Assembly (NCBI RefSeq): GCF_038397755.1
Contig: NZ_CP151637.1
Span: forward strand, 1,426,001 to 1,490,000
Direction of reading: 5' to 3'
Length of the DNA stretch: 64,000 bases
From: Microbacterium sp. LWH7-1.2
GTDB taxonomy: Bacteria > Actinomycetota > Actinomycetes > Actinomycetales > Microbacteriaceae
The notes beneath the pieces are model-generated. The model was not told the DNA's origin. It did no database searches and was given only the letters and a program-made list of their open reading frames with translations. Shown here piece after piece: positions 1 through 9,156 of this stretch. Made by a program: the position numbers and the translations under genes. Each line of letters starts with the position of its first letter. The first letter of the stretch is position 1.

Positions 1-2090
1 GAGGGCACGTTGGCCTTGATGAGACCTGTGACGACGTCGACCGAGGGTCGCTGGGTCGCGAGCACGAGGTGGATGCCCGAGGCGCGCGCCAGCTGAGTGA
101 TGCGCACGATCGAGTCCTCGACGTCACGTGGCGCCACCATCATGAGGTCGGCGAGCTCGTCGACGACGACGAGCAGGTACGGATACGGCTTGAGCACCCG
201 CTCGCTGCCCGGAGGCAGCGTGATCTCGCCCGCGACGACGGCCTTGTTGAAGTCGTCGATGTGACGGAAGCCGAACGACGCGAGGTCGTCGTATCGCATG
301 TCCATCTCTTTCACGACCCACTGCAGCGCTTCGGCGGCCTTCTTCGGGTTCGTGATGATGGGCGTGATGAGGTGCGGCACGCCCGCGTACGACGTGAGCT
401 CCACGCGCTTCGGGTCGATCAGCACCATGCGCACGTCCGCGGGCTTCGCCCGCATCAAGAGGCTCGTGATCATCGAGTTGACGAAACTGGACTTGCCCGA
501 GCCGGTGGAGCCGGCGACGAGCAGGTGGGGCATCTTCGCGAGGTTGGCCACGACGTAGCCGCCGCCGACGTCCTTGCCGACCCCGATCGTCATGGGGTGC
601 GTCTGGCTGGTCGCGGTCTGCGAGCGCAGCACGTCGCCGAGCGTCACGATCTCGCGGTCGGTGTTCGGGATCTCGACGCCGATGGCGCTCTTGCCCGGGA
701 TGGGAGCGAGGATGCGCACCTCGTTCGAGGCGACCGCGTACGCGATGTTGTTGGTGAGCGCGGTGATGCGCTCCACCTTGACGCCGGGGCCGAGCTCGAT
801 CTCGTACTGCGTCACGGTGGGGCCGCGAGAGAACCCCGTCACGCGTGCGTCGACGGAGAACTGATCGAGCACACTCGTGATGGCCCGCACGGTGTCGTCG
901 TTGGCCTGCGAGCGCGCCACGTGGGGCGAGCCGGCGGCGAGCGAGTTGACCGAGGGCAGCCGGTACGGCGCGGAGGGCGAGTCGACCCTCGCGACGGAGC
1001 CGATGCCGTCGAGCCCGGGGAGCGTCCCGTCGTCTTCGATGACCTCGGCGTCGTCGCGCAGCGACGTGCGCGAGGAGGCCGTCGCCTTCGCCGCGGACAG
1101 CACCGCGGGGTCGATGACCTCGGTGAGCGCGTCCGCCGGCGGTGCCGGCGCGACGGGGGCGATGGCCTGCTCGAAGCCGCCCTGCGATGAGCCCGCCGGC
1201 AGCAGCTCCGTGAGGTCCTGCGAGCCGAGCCCACCCTCCGGATCCTTCTCGCGCCCCGTCTTGTTGCGACGCCAGAACGGCAGCGAGGAGTCGCCCTCGT
1301 CATCCGCATCGGCCGGGGCCGCAGCATCCGTCGTCGACTTCTCTTCCCGCGGCTCGGCGCCGAACATCCAGGCGTACAGCTCGCCCAGACGGCGGCCGAT
1401 GCGGTTCGGGGGCGTCTTCGTGATGATCAGGATGCTGAGCACCGCCAGCAGCGAAAGCACGATGTACGCGCCGACGTCGGTGAGCACAAGCGCGAGCGGC
1501 TCGCCGAGCATCCAGCCGAAGAGGCCGCCCGCCTCGCTCAGTGCGGGCAGCCCCTGATTCGGCTGAGGCCGCCCGCCGGCGACGTGGCAGAAGCCGGCGA
1601 TCGTGAGGACGAGCAGGCCGAAGCCGATGCCGACGCGGCCGTTGTCGTGCACGGACGACGGATGCCGGAACATCCAGCCGGCGAGCATGAGCAGCAGGAC
1701 GGGGAGCACGAACGCCTCGCGGCCGATGAGGCCGCCCACGGTGTACGCGCTGATGGTCTTGGCGACCTCGTCGCCGATGAAGAACCACTCGTTCACGGCA
1801 CCGGCGATCGCGAGCAGCACGAGGAGGAACGGGAAGCCGTCGCGGCGCTGGTCCTTCTCGAGCGCCTCGGGACCGAACGCGCGGAAGAGGCCGCCGGTGG
1901 CGTGCGCGAGGCCCATCCACGCCCGCAGGATGACGGGCGCGCGAGCGGGTTCGTCGACGTAGCGCTTGGGTGCGGGTGCCGGCTTCGCGGTCGCAGGCTT
2001 GCGCGCCGACGAGGACGCGCTGGAACGCGCGTTCGTCGACGCGCTCGAAGACGCGCGCGACCGGCTGGTCGGGCTTGAGCTCCTGGCCAT
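1..2090 (-). CDS. ftsK: DNA translocase FtsK, 3' end cut by window edge
   Basis: This is a septal DNA-pumping ATPase that moves chromosome ends through the closing division septum. About 696 residues are visible from the ATG at 2090, and the C-terminal part, including the DNA-reading gamma domain, lies outside the window. The N-terminus is a Ser/Ala/Lys-rich tail followed by about four membrane segments (roughly residues 80-240). A low-complexity linker leads to the motor. The Walker A motif GSTGSGKS lies near residue 525 (bases about 497-523), with a Walker B-like VVVDELADL downstream and the family signature [10 protein letters not shown] near the window edge. A TACCGT -10 box six bases before the ATG points to a leaderless transcript. 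The family assignment is firm. Confidence 0.95.
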   Translation of the reverse strand, partial: MARSSSPTSRSRASSSASTNARSSASSSARKPATAKPAPAPKRYVDEPARAPVILRAWMGLAHATGGLFRAFGPEALEKDQRRDGFPFLLVLLAIAGAVNEWFFIGDEVAKTISAYTVGGLIGREAFVLPVLLLMLAGWMFRHPSSVHDNGRVGIGFGLLVLTIAGFCHVAGGRPQPNQGLPALSEAGGLFGWMLGEPLALVLTDVGAYIVLSLLAVLSILIITKTPPNRIGRRLGELYAWMFGAEPREEKSTTDAAAPADADDEGDSSLPFWRRNKTGREKDPEGGLGSQDLTELLPAGSSQGGFEQAIAPVAPAPPADALTEVIDPAVLSAAKATASSRTSLRDDAEVIEDDGTLPGLDGIGSVARVDSPSAPYRLPSVNSLAAGSPHVARSQANDDTVRAITSVLDQFSVDARVTGFSRGPTVTQYEIELGPGVKVERITALTNNIAYAVASNEVRILAPIPGKSAIGVEIPNTDREIVTLGDVLRSQTATSQTHPMTIGVGKDVGGGYVVANLAKMPHLLVAGSTGSGKSSFVNSMITSLLMRAKPADVRMVLIDPKRVELTSYAGVPHLITPIITNPKKAAEALQWVVKEMDMRYDDLASFGFRHIDDFNKAVVAGEITLPPGSERVLKPYPYLLVVVDELADLMMVAPRDVEDSIVRITQLARASGIHLVLATQRPSVDVVTGLIKANVP

Positions 2091-2096
2091 TCCCCC

Positions 2097-2102
2097 ACGG
2101 TA
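2097..2102 (-). promoter_or_regulatory. -10 box of ftsK
   Basis: TACCGT on the minus strand, six bases before the ftsK ATG. This spacing predicts transcription starting at the A of the start codon. No clear -35 is visible. Confidence 0.55.
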
Positions 2103-2193
2103 GGCCGACACCCCGACATTTCCCCGGAACCACGCCGCCGTGCGGCCGCAGGCCGGGCGCGTCGGGCCGGTCGCAGGCGGGAGGAAGGATCCG

Positions 2194-2688
2194 TCAGCGC
2201 AGGCGCTTGACCATCGTGTCGCGGCCCGATCCGCTCTGCGTGACCGCGAAGCCCTCGCTGCGGTACAGCGTCGACGCGAAGTTCCCCCGCTCGACGCTCA
2301 GGCTGATGCGGGCGAAGCCCTGCGCTCCCGCGTGCTCGCACAGTCGCTGCAGAAGCGCCCGGCCGACGCCGTGGGCACGCCAGATCGGGCGGACGCCGAT
2401 GATGAGCTCGGGAACCCCGGTGCCGACGTAGCCGAATCCGGGGTCGTCCCGCGGCAGCATCCGGTACCAGGCGGCGCCGACCGGCTCGCCGTTGGCGTCC
2501 TCTGCCACGAAGCCGGCGTCGCCCGGCCGCATCCAGCCGGCGACGTAGCGCCGGTGGTCGGCGCCGCCGATCACCTCGTGACGGGGCCTCGCGCCGCCCT
2601 GGCGCCAGTTGGCCGCCTCGACGACCATGTCGCCGAGGAAGGCGCCGTCGGCCGACACGGCGGGGCGGATGCGAAACGAGGAGGCCAC
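2194..2688 (-). CDS. GNAT family N-acetyltransferase
   Basis: A 164-residue single-domain acetyltransferase of the GNAT fold, expected to move an acetyl group from acetyl-CoA to a small-molecule or peptide amine. The acetyl-CoA loop appears as [17 protein letters not shown] (about residues 112-128), followed by the usual strand ISLSVERGN and a YRSEGF motif near the end. The substrate cannot be told from sequence. The start is GTG at 2688, supported by a TACGAT -10 box seven bases upstream, so the mRNA is probably leaderless. It lies between ftsK and rnj on the same strand but has its own promoter. Confidence 0.85.
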   Translation of the reverse strand: MASSFRIRPAVSADGAFLGDMVVEAANWRQGGARPRHEVIGGADHRRYVAGWMRPGDAGFVAEDANGEPVGAAWYRMLPRDDPGFGYVGTGVPELIIGVRPIWRAHGVGRALLQRLCEHAGAQGFARISLSVERGNFASTLYRSEGFAVTQSGSGRDTMVKRLR

Positions 2689-2695
2689 GACGCCG

Positions 2696-2701
2696 ATCGT
2701 A
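2696..2701 (-). promoter_or_regulatory. -10 box of the GNAT gene
   Basis: TACGAT on the minus strand, seven bases before the GTG start. This is leaderless spacing and supports the chosen start. Confidence 0.5.
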
Positions 2702-2712
2702 GGGCCCGCGTG

Positions 2713-4389
2713 TTACGCCTCGATGACGAGGGGCACGATCATCGGCCGGCGGCGCAGCGACTGGTTCACCCAGCGGCCGATCGTGCGGCGCACCACCTGC
2801 GACAGCGCGTGCGGGTCGCGGACGCCGGACTTGGCGGCCTCGGCCAGGGCGGCGGCGATCTTCGGCTTCACGTCCTCGAAGACGGCATCGTCCTCGGCGA
2901 ACCCGCGGGCGTGGACCTCCGGCCCGGAGATGACCTTGCCCGTCGAGGCGTCGACGACGACGATCACCGAGATGAACCCCTCTTCGCCGAGGATGCGGCG
3001 GTCCTTGAGGTCGGCATCCGTGATCTCCCCGACGGTCGATCCGTCGACGTAGACGAAGCCGAGGTCGAGCTGCCCCACGACGTGCGCGACGCCGCCCTTG
3101 AGGTCGATCACCGTGCCGTTCTCGGCGAGGATCGTGCGCTCGGGCTCGATGCCGGTGTCCTGCGCGAGACGCGCGTTCGCCATCAGGTGGCGGTACTCGC
3201 CGTGCACCGGGAGCACGTTCTTCGGCTTCAGGATGTTGTAGCAGTAGAGCAGCTCGCCGGCCGCGGCGTGGCCCGACACGTGCACCTTGGCGTTGCCCTT
3301 GTGCACCACGTTCGCGCCCAGCTTCGTCAGCCCGTCGATCACGCGGTACACCGCGTTCTCGTTGCCCGGGATGAGGCTCGACGCCAGGATGACGGTGTCG
3401 CCGGGACCGGGCTCGATCGCGTGGTCGAGGTTCGCCATGCGACTGAGCACAGCCATCGGCTCGCCCTGCGACCCCGTCGACATGTAGACGATCTTGTCGT
3501 CGGGCAGGTCCCGTGCCTTCTTGTAGTCGATGAGCACGCCCTCGGGCACATGCAGGTAGCCGAGGTCCTCGGCGATCGTCATGTTGCGGAGCATGCTGCG
3601 GCCGAGGAGAGCCACGCGGCGCCCGTGTGCGGCCGCGGCGTCCAGCACCTGCTGCACGCGGTGGACGTGGCTCGAGAAGCTCGCGACGATGACTCGTCGC
3701 GGCGCCTTTCCGATCACCTGGTCGAGCACCGGACCGATCGAGCGCTCGAGGGGGGTGAAGCCGGGAACGTCGGCGTTGGTGGAGTCGACGAGGAAGAGGT
3801 CGACGCCCTCCTCCCCCAGCCGCGAGAACGCGCGGAGGTCCGTCAGCCGGCCGTCGAGCGGCAGCTGGTCCATCTTGAAGTCGCCGGTGGCGAGCACGAG
3901 ACCCGCGGGGGTGCGGATCGCGACGGCGAGGGCGTCGGGGATCGAGTGGTTCACCGCGACGAACTCGAGCTCGAACGGCCCGAGGTTCTCGCTCTGGCCC
4001 TCCGCGACCGTCAGGCTGTACGGCTTGATGCGATGTTCTTTGAGCTTCGCCTCGGTGAGCGCGAGCGTCAGGCCCGAGCCGATGATCGGGATGTCGCTCT
4101 TGAGCTTCAGCAGGTACGGCACCGCGCCGATGTGGTCCTCGTGACCGTGCGTGAGCACGACGCCGACGATGTCGTCGAGCCGCTTCTTGAGCGGCTCGAA
4201 GTCGGGGAGGATCAGGTCGACGCCTGGCTGGTGCTCCTCGGGGAAAAGCACGCCGCAGTCGACGACGAGAAGCTTCCCCCCGTACTCGAACACCGTCATG
4301 TTGCGGCCGACCTCGCCGAGGCCGCCGAGCGGGACGATCCGGAGGGTCCCTGCCTCGAGCTCGGGCGGGTCGTACGGAGTGGTGGGCAT
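2713..4389 (-). CDS. rnj: Ribonuclease J
   Basis: A metallo-beta-lactamase / beta-CASP nuclease with endonuclease and 5'-3' exonuclease activity in mRNA decay and rRNA maturation. The product is 558 residues, the usual length. The zinc-binding motif HGHEDH is at residues 81-86, and the later beta-CASP motifs include ATGDFKMDQ, SFSSHVHR, STGSQGEP and HVSGHAAAGE. The ATG at 4389 is chosen because GGAGGAGG lies just upstream and the protein begins at the conserved core. An in-frame ATG at 4425 is possible but has a poorer site. It lies 73 bases downstream of dapA on the same strand, the common actinobacterial order dapA-rnj-ftsK. Confidence 0.96.
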   Translation of the reverse strand: MPTTPYDPPELEAGTLRIVPLGGLGEVGRNMTVFEYGGKLLVVDCGVLFPEEHQPGVDLILPDFEPLKKRLDDIVGVVLTHGHEDHIGAVPYLLKLKSDIPIIGSGLTLALTEAKLKEHRIKPYSLTVAEGQSENLGPFELEFVAVNHSIPDALAVAIRTPAGLVLATGDFKMDQLPLDGRLTDLRAFSRLGEEGVDLFLVDSTNADVPGFTPLERSIGPVLDQVIGKAPRRVIVASFSSHVHRVQQVLDAAAAHGRRVALLGRSMLRNMTIAEDLGYLHVPEGVLIDYKKARDLPDDKIVYMSTGSQGEPMAVLSRMANLDHAIEPGPGDTVILASSLIPGNENAVYRVIDGLTKLGANVVHKGNAKVHVSGHAAAGELLYCYNILKPKNVLPVHGEYRHLMANARLAQDTGIEPERTILAENGTVIDLKGGVAHVVGQLDLGFVYVDGSTVGEITDADLKDRRILGEEGFISVIVVVDASTGKVISGPEVHARGFAEDDAVFEDVKPKIAAALAEAAKSGVRDPHALSQVVRRTIGRWVNQSLRRRPMIVPLVIEA

Positions 4390-4462
4390 TGCAAAGCCTC
4401 CTCCGGGCGCTGGGACACCCGTCATCTGCGCGCCGTCGCCCCTTCGGCGACGGCGCGATTCG

Positions 4463-5440
4463 TCATCTCGTGGTGCCCGAGACCTTCGGCAGCGCGCCGC
4501 CGGCGGCGGCGTTGCGGTCGGGGCGGAAGTTCGAGAAGTCGGCGCCGGGAACATCGCTCACGAGCGCGAGCTCGTCCTCGATCTTGGCGGCCTCCCACTC
4601 CTCCGGTCCGACCAGCGGCAGCCGCACGCGCGGGCTGCCGATGCGGCCGAGGCCGTGGAGGATGTACTTCGTCGACACCGTGCCGGGCACGTGCGTCATC
4701 ACGGCGCGCACGAGCGGCTCGAGCTGCTGGTGCGCGGCGGTCGCGGTCTTCAGGTCGCCGGCGTTCACAGCGTCGACGATCGCGCGGTACGGCTGGGCCG
4801 CGATGTTCGCGGTGACACCGATGAGGCCGGTTGCCCCGATCGCGAGGTGCGGCAGCACGTTGGCGTCGTCGCCCGAGAAGTACATCAGGTCGGTCTGGTT
4901 GAGCACGCGGCTCACCTCGCTGAAGTCGCCCTTGGCGTCCTTGATGGCGAGGATGTTCGGGTGCTTCGCGAGGCGCAGGATCGTTTCGTAGCGGATCGGC
5001 ACGCCGGTGCGGCCCGGGATGTCGTACAGGATCACCGGCAGGTCGGTCGCGTCGGCGACCAGCCGGAAGTGGGTGAGGATGCCGGCCTGCGTGGGCTTGT
5101 TGTAGTACGGCGTGACGATCATGATGCCGTCGGCGCCGACCTTCTCGCTGGCCTTGTAGAGCTCGATCGCGTGCGCTGTCTCGTTCGACCCGCCGCCCGT
5201 GATGATCTTGGCGCGGCCGGCGGCGACATCCTTTCCGACCTCGACCAGGCGGATCTTCTCCGCGTCGGTGAGGGTCGACGTCTCGCCCGTGGTGCCGGTG
5301 ACGACGATGCCGTCGGCGCCCGCGGTGATGACGTCGTCGATGTGCTTCTCGACAGCGGGCCAGTCGACCTCGCCGTCGGCCGTCATGGGGGTGACGAGCG
5401 CGACGAGCACCTGTCCGAAGGGGTTGCCCGTATGCGTCAT
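4463..5440 (-). CDS. dapA: 4-hydroxy-tetrahydrodipicolinate synthase
   Basis: Condenses pyruvate with aspartate semialdehyde, the first step of the diaminopimelate/lysine branch, in the cytoplasm. The 325 residues form a TIM barrel. The Schiff-base lysine is K167 in LAIKDAKGDF, the catalytic tyrosine is Y139 in YDIPGR, and the pyruvate-binding threonines lie in GTTGE near residue 51. The ATG at 5440 has no clear Shine-Dalgarno site, but TAACCT ends six bases upstream, so a leaderless mRNA is likely. dapB, the next enzyme, is about 6 kb away on the same strand. Confidence 0.96.
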   Translation of the reverse strand: MTHTGNPFGQVLVALVTPMTADGEVDWPAVEKHIDDVITAGADGIVVTGTTGETSTLTDAEKIRLVEVGKDVAAGRAKIITGGGSNETAHAIELYKASEKVGADGIMIVTPYYNKPTQAGILTHFRLVADATDLPVILYDIPGRTGVPIRYETILRLAKHPNILAIKDAKGDFSEVSRVLNQTDLMYFSGDDANVLPHLAIGATGLIGVTANIAAQPYRAIVDAVNAGDLKTATAAHQQLEPLVRAVMTHVPGTVSTKYILHGLGRIGSPRVRLPLVGPEEWEAAKIEDELALVSDVPGADFSNFRPDRNAAAGGALPKVSGTTR

Positions 5441-5446
5441 GCACTC

Positions 5447-5452
5447 AGGTTA
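5447..5452 (-). promoter_or_regulatory. -10 box of dapA
   Basis: TAACCT on the minus strand with six bases to the dapA ATG, the leaderless arrangement. Confidence 0.5.
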
Positions 5453-5501
5453 TCGGCTCGGCGCTGCGCACTCCTCCCGGTCTCCCCCGGACCACGAGAA
5501 A

Positions 5502-5614
5502 GGGGACGGATGCCGCGCCCCTGGCGCGCGCGGCGACATTCGCCCACCCCGCCACCCCTCGCCGCCGAAACACGGGTCAGTCTCGCGACACGCGGGGTCG
5601 CGGCATCCGTCCCC
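5502..5614. repeat. Long-range inverted repeat with GGATGC core
   Basis: GGGGACGGATGCCGCG at 5502-5517 is perfectly complementary to the sequence at 5599-5614, with 81 bases between them. Both arms contain the octamer that is frequent across the window. No gene is supported in this stretch between dapA and the DUF559 remnant. Confidence 0.7.
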
Positions 5615-5628
5615 CGGCGTGTCCGGGT
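5565..5628. repeat. Degenerate copy of the CCGAAACACGGGT palindromic element
   Basis: It starts with CCGAAACACGGGTC and carries the inner arms around CGACACGCGGGG and CCCCGGCGTGTC plus the GCGGCATCCGT centre. It lacks the right outer arm found in the full copies at 6179 and 6343. It sits on the 3' side of the DUF559 remnant. Confidence 0.7.
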
Positions 5629-5708
5629 GATCCACCCGTCTTCCCGCGCGCGAACGAAGGCAGGGAAACGGATCCTGTGTGCCGACGACGCGGGGAGACC
5701 GAACGTGC

Positions 5709-6033
5709 TCACCACGTCAGGCCGGCGGAACTGCGGTGCAGGTTTCGCGAGACCGCGGCCAGGACGGCGGCTTCGACGAGCTCCCAGTCGTGGACGATGA
5801 GCGCATAGTCGAAGCGAAGCGTCACGAAGCCGAGTGCCATGGCCACGGCGTCGCGTACGCGGTCACGGTGGTGTCGACGGCGTCGCGTACACGCCAACCC
5901 GCGGTCGCAGGAGCAGGCCCTCGCCGCGAGCGCGACCGAGGTCGCTCTTCGGGACGCCCTGCGCAACGATGTCACGGGTGCGCCCGATGCCTCCCAGCAG
6001 GTCCACGGCAGCGACGGCGGATTCGACGGTCAT
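5709..6033 (-). pseudogene. DUF559 / endonuclease-domain protein, internally deleted remnant
   Basis: From the ATG at 6033 the frame reads an N-terminal region (MTVESAVAAVDLLGGIGRT and on to a GVYATPSTPP-like end) that resembles the winged-helix start of actinobacterial DUF559 proteins. It hits a TGA near 5872. The adjoining frame then continues as HRDRVRDAVAMALGF, LRFDYALIVHDW and VEAAVLAAVSRN to a stop at 5709, which resembles the C-terminal end of the same family. About 55 plus 55 residues remain of a protein normally near 300, so the central part is missing and the two ends are joined out of frame. Reading it as one gene with an internal deletion is inference. An intact relative lies at 50546-51496, and inverted repeats bracket the remnant. 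Confidence 0.7.
5711..5726. repeat. Short direct repeat, copy 1
   Basis: ACCACGTCAGGCCGGC overlaps the stop of the DUF559 remnant and matches the copy at 6067-6082 in 15 of 16 bases. The pair brackets the remnant. It could be a duplicated target, a recombination scar or chance. Confidence 0.45.
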
Positions 6034-6066
6034 GCCTCACGATTGCGCGATCCCCTCGCCGCGCCG

Positions 6067-6082
6067 ACCACGTCAGGTCGGC
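6067..6082. repeat. Short direct repeat, copy 2
   Basis: ACCACGTCAGGTCGGC lies upstream of the start of the DUF559 remnant and is the partner of 5711-5726. Confidence 0.45.
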
Positions 6083-6178
6083 TGGTGGAGAACCTCCGGA
6101 CTGCGTCATCTGGGGAGGACACGTAGGCCCTCCCCGCCGTCGGCCCTGCCGAGGGCAGTCCGCCCCCCTCCCCCTGTG

Positions 6179-6259
6179 CCGAAACACGGGTCGGTCACAC
6201 GACACGCCGGGCCGCGGCATCCGTCACCGGCGTGTCGGCATTACGGACCCGTGTTTCGG
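6179..6259. repeat. 81-bp nested palindromic element, copy 1
   Basis: The outer arms CCGAAACACGGGTC and GACCCGTGTTTCGG are perfect 14-base complements. The inner arms CGACACGCCGG and CCGGCGTGTCG are perfect 11-base complements. The loop holds GCGGCATCCGTCA. The element is non-coding and could form a cruciform or a long RNA hairpin. A second copy starts 164 bases further on. Confidence 0.9.
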
Positions 6260-6342
6260 CAAGATTCGACGACGCGATCGGCCCCACGCCGAAGGTGGGG
6301 CCATCCACCCCGGACCATGGGTGCGGTGCGGCCCGCCCCGGA

Positions 6343-6423
6343 GCGAAACACGGGCTGGTCACACGACGCGCCGGGCCGCGGCATCCGTCACCGGCGTGTC
6401 GGCTTTACGGACCCGTGTTTCGG
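6343..6423. repeat. 81-bp nested palindromic element, copy 2
   Basis: It has the same length and layout as the element at 6179, with a few substitutions (left arm GCGAAACACGGGC, inner arm CGACGCGCCGG). It ends about 30 bases from the stop of the SDR gene and may terminate that transcript. Confidence 0.9.
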
Positions 6424-6453
6424 CATCGGAAGCGACGACGGAAGGGGCGCGGG

Positions 6454-7218
6454 TCAGCGGCCGCGCTCTCCGATGCGGGCGGCGACCGAGGGCGGGGCGA
6501 AGCGCGCTAGGGTCACCAGCAGCTTGTACCGGAGGGACGGGATGGACACCGGGACTCCTCGGGCGGCGTCACGCAAAGACTCCGCCACGACATCGCGGGC
6601 GTCGAGCCACATTCCCTCGGGCACGCCCTCCTTCCCCGGCGGCAGCCCGAGGCGCTCGTGGAAGTTGGTGTGGGTGTACCCGGGACATACCGCGGTCACC
6701 GTCACTCCGCGCGGACCGTAGCGACCGTTCGCCCAGCGGCTGAAGCTCACGAGCCACCCCTTGCAGGCGCCGTAGGTCGAGCGCGGGATGAACGCCGCGA
6801 CCGACGCGACGTTGATGATGCGGCCGTGCCCTCGCGCGAGCATCGCGCCGAGAGCGGCGTGCGTGAGGCGCATCGGCACCTCGACGTGCAGTTCGAGGTG
6901 GCGCGCCTCGTCGTCGACGTCGTTGCGCTCGAACGCCAGGGGCAGACCGAACCCCGCGTTGTTCACGAGGATCTCGACCGGCCGGCTCTCATCGGCCACG
7001 CGCGCCTCGACCCGCTCGCGCTGGCGGCGCTTCAGCAGATCGGCGCCGAGCACCTCGACCTCGACCCCGTAGGTCGACCGCAGCCGGACGGCGAGCTGCT
7101 CGAGGGCCTGCCGGTCGCGGGCGACGAGCACGAGATCGGCGCCCTTCGCCGCGAGCTGGCGCGCGTACTCCGCGCCGAGACCCGAACTCGCACCGGTGAT
7201 GAGCGCCGTCTTCGCCAT
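6454..7218 (-). CDS. Short-chain dehydrogenase/reductase
   Basis: An NAD(P)-dependent oxidoreductase of 254 residues with a Rossmann fold. The nucleotide-binding TGASSGLG is at residues 8-15, NNAGFG follows the fourth strand, and the catalytic Ser and Tyr-X3-Lys appear as NVASVAAF and YGACKGW. The substrate is not evident. The ATG at 7218 follows a TAGGCT -10 box by seven bases, so the transcript is probably leaderless. It is a single gene downstream of folA on the same strand with its own promoter. Confidence 0.88.
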   Translation of the reverse strand: MAKTALITGASSGLGAEYARQLAAKGADLVLVARDRQALEQLAVRLRSTYGVEVEVLGADLLKRRQRERVEARVADESRPVEILVNNAGFGLPLAFERNDVDDEARHLELHVEVPMRLTHAALGAMLARGHGRIINVASVAAFIPRSTYGACKGWLVSFSRWANGRYGPRGVTVTAVCPGYTHTNFHERLGLPPGKEGVPEGMWLDARDVVAESLRDAARGVPVSIPSLRYKLLVTLARFAPPSVAARIGERGR

Positions 7219-7225
7219 GCGCGCC

Positions 7226-7231
7226 AGCCTA
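7226..7231 (-). promoter_or_regulatory. -10 box of the SDR gene
   Basis: TAGGCT on the minus strand, seven bases before the ATG at 7218. Confidence 0.5.
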
Positions 7232-7239
7232 TTGCCGCG

Positions 7240-7764
7240 TCAGTGCGCGCTGCGCTGCGCCGTTCGCACCAGTCGCAGGAAGCGATAACGGATGCCGGAG
7301 CCCGAGGTGTGCCAGCCGTCGACCGGGTCCGTCGTGACCGTGACCCACTCTGCACGGCCGGGCGCGACGGTGTCCCCTTCGACAGCGACGTCGAGCTCGG
7401 TGACCTCGAGGAGATCGGCGAGGTCGATGGCTTCGCGGAACAGCTGCCCGCCGCCGATCACCCAGATGCGTTCGGGCTCCCCTTCGTCTGCCAGCGCCAG
7501 GGCGGCCTCGAGCGATCCGCAGCGTTCGGCGCCGGCAGCCGTCCAGTCGTCCTTCCGGGTGATCACGATGTTGCGCCGTCCGGGCAGCGGGCGGAAGCGG
7601 GCAGGGAAGGACTCCCACGTGCGGCGGCCCATGACCACCGGCGCGCCGAGGGTGAGCGCCTTGAAGTGCGCGAGGTCTTCGGGCACGTGCCACGGCATCC
7701 CGCCGTCGGCGCCGATCACCCCCGCGTGCGCCTCGGCCCAGATCAGGCCGATGGGAGCCGTCAT
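7240..7764 (-). CDS. folA: Dihydrofolate reductase
   Basis: Reduces dihydrofolate to tetrahydrofolate with NADPH and so closes the cycle opened by thymidylate synthase. The product is 174 residues. The N-terminal [20 protein letters not shown], the acidic active-site residue in [12 protein letters not shown] (about residue 29), VMGRRTWES and VIGGGQLF near residue 103 are all family motifs. The ATG at 7764 overlaps the thyA stop in an ATGA junction, so translation is probably coupled. The reading frame stays open upstream inside thyA but is not homologous there, which fixes the start. Confidence 0.95.
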   Translation of the reverse strand: MTAPIGLIWAEAHAGVIGADGGMPWHVPEDLAHFKALTLGAPVVMGRRTWESFPARFRPLPGRRNIVITRKDDWTAAGAERCGSLEAALALADEGEPERIWVIGGGQLFREAIDLADLLEVTELDVAVEGDTVAPGRAEWVTVTTDPVDGWHTSGSGIRYRFLRLVRTAQRSAH

Positions 7765-8570
7765 ACCGCGACCGCCCCGCGGATCGCGGGGTGGTGCTGG
7801 TAGTCCTCGAGCACGAAGTCGTCGTAGCGGTAGTCGAAGATCGAGTCGGGCGTCCGAGCGATGCGGAGAGTCGGATACGGGTACGGCTCGCGGCTGAGCT
7901 GCTCGCGCACCTGCTCGACGTGGTTGTCGTAGATGTGGCAGTCGCCGCCGGTCCACACGAAGTCGCCCGGCTCGAGCCCCGCCTGCTGCGCCACCATGAG
8001 CGTGAGCAGAGCGTACGACGCGATGTTGAAGGGCACGCCGAGGAAGAGGTCGGCGCTGCGCTGGTACAGCTGGCACGACAGCTTGCCGTCGGCGACGTAG
8101 AACTGGAACAGCGCGTGGCAGGGGGCGAGCGCCATGTCGGGGATGTCGGCGGGGTTCCACGCCGACACGATCAGGCGGCGGGAATCCGGATTCGCGCGGA
8201 TCTGGTCGAGCACGAGCGCGATCTGATCGATGTGCTCGCCCGACGGAGTCGGCCACGACCGCCATTGCACGCCGTAGACAGGGCCCAGCTCGCCCGAGGC
8301 ATCCGCCCACTCGTCCCAGATGGTGACGCCGTTCTCCTGCAGCCACGCGACGTTGGACTCGCCGCGCAGGAACCACAGCAGCTCGTACGCGATCGACTTG
8401 AAGTGCACGCGCTTGGTCGTGATGAGGGGGAAGCCCTGCGAGAGGTCGAACCGGATCTGACGGCCGAACGCACTCGTCGTGCCGGTGCCGGTGCGATCGT
8501 CCTTGTGGGTGCCGTGGTCGAGCACGTCACGCAGAAGGTCTTCGTACGGGGTCGGGATCGGCGTCGTCAC
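7761..8570 (-). CDS. thyA: Thymidylate synthase
   Basis: Methylates dUMP to dTMP using methylenetetrahydrofolate and releases the dihydrofolate that the overlapping folA product recycles. The product is 269 residues, close to the usual 264. The nucleophile is Cys151 in [38 protein letters not shown] and the C-terminal DYQHHP are conserved. The start is GTG at 8570, giving [13 protein letters not shown], and TATCGT seven bases before it supports a leaderless transcript. Upstream in-frame ATGs lack such support. Confidence 0.95.
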   Translation of the reverse strand: MTTPIPTPYEDLLRDVLDHGTHKDDRTGTGTTSAFGRQIRFDLSQGFPLITTKRVHFKSIAYELLWFLRGESNVAWLQENGVTIWDEWADASGELGPVYGVQWRSWPTPSGEHIDQIALVLDQIRANPDSRRLIVSAWNPADIPDMALAPCHALFQFYVADGKLSCQLYQRSADLFLGVPFNIASYALLTLMVAQQAGLEPGDFVWTGGDCHIYDNHVEQVREQLSREPYPYPTLRIARTPDSIFDYRYDDFVLEDYQHHPAIRGAVAV

Positions 8571-8577
8571 GGCTGCC

Positions 8578-8583
8578 ACGATA
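8578..8583 (-). promoter_or_regulatory. -10 box of thyA-folA
   Basis: TATCGT on the minus strand, seven bases before the thyA GTG. It decides the start codon among several in-frame choices. Confidence 0.55.
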
Positions 8584-8704
8584 CCCGTGCCCGGCGGCAT
8601 CGCGGCCGCGCCCGCGCCGCCGACATCCTCACGCCGTCGCCCGCGTTCTGTGACGTCGATCGCGTCATTTTCACCGATTCGGCCTCCATTCAGGTGAAAG
8701 GGGT

Positions 8705-8710
8705 TAGCCT
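8705..8710 (+). promoter_or_regulatory. -10 box of the thioredoxin-like gene
   Basis: TAGCCT with eight bases to the GTG at 8719, a leaderless or near-leaderless start. Confidence 0.5.
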
Positions 8711-8718
8711 GATCTGCT

Positions 8719-9156
8719 GTGAACCTCGTCGGCGCCCTCATCGCCCTCACCGCGCTCCTCGCGGCGACGGTGGCACTCGGTGTCTTCCTGAACTGGCGTC
8801 AGTCCCGAGCCCGCCGCGATGTCACGCACGAGGTCATCGAACCTCACCGCCTCGGCGCCGACGGGCTCGGCGAAGTCGCCACCCTGCTGCAGTTCAGCAC
8901 CGAGCTCTGCGCGCGCTGTCCCGGCGTGCACCGCACCCTCGCGGCCATCGCCGACGATCACGAGGGCGTGCGTCACCTCGACGTCGACCTCACGCACCGT
9001 CCCGACATCGCCAAGCACTTCCACGTGCTCCAGACGCCGACGACGCTCGTGCTCGACCGCAACGGAGTGGTGCAGACACGCTTCGGCGGGGCGCCAGGGC
9101 GCGACGTGCTGGAGCTCGAGCTGAACCGCCTGATCGCGGAGGACGCGAATGTCTGA
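8719..9156 (+). CDS. Membrane-anchored thioredoxin-family protein
   Basis: The 145 residues comprise one N-terminal membrane helix (about residues 3-23) followed by a thioredoxin-like domain. The redox motif is CARC ([10 protein letters not shown], near residue 69) in place of WCGPC. The cis-proline loop is seen as [11 protein letters not shown]. The domain probably sits on the membrane surface and acts in thiol-disulfide exchange; which side it faces is unsettled. The GTG start follows a -10 box. The 3' end overlaps the DUF4395 gene by eight bases, so the two proteins are likely made together. Confidence 0.8.
   Translation: MNLVGALIALTALLAATVALGVFLNWRQSRARRDVTHEVIEPHRLGADGLGEVATLLQFSTELCARCPGVHRTLAAIADDHEGVRHLDVDLTHRPDIAKHFHVLQTPTTLVLDRNGVVQTRFGGAPGRDVLELELNRLIAEDANV

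Noticed and set aside
2140..4815. Long plus-strand frame opposite GNAT, rnj and dapA
   Set aside because: It spans three real genes on the other strand and shows the same shadow composition. No start context or homology.
5437..5715. Minus-strand frame of 92 codons between dapA and the DUF559 remnant
   Set aside because: It runs through the palindromic repeats, has no ribosome-binding site or homology, and its composition follows the repeats.
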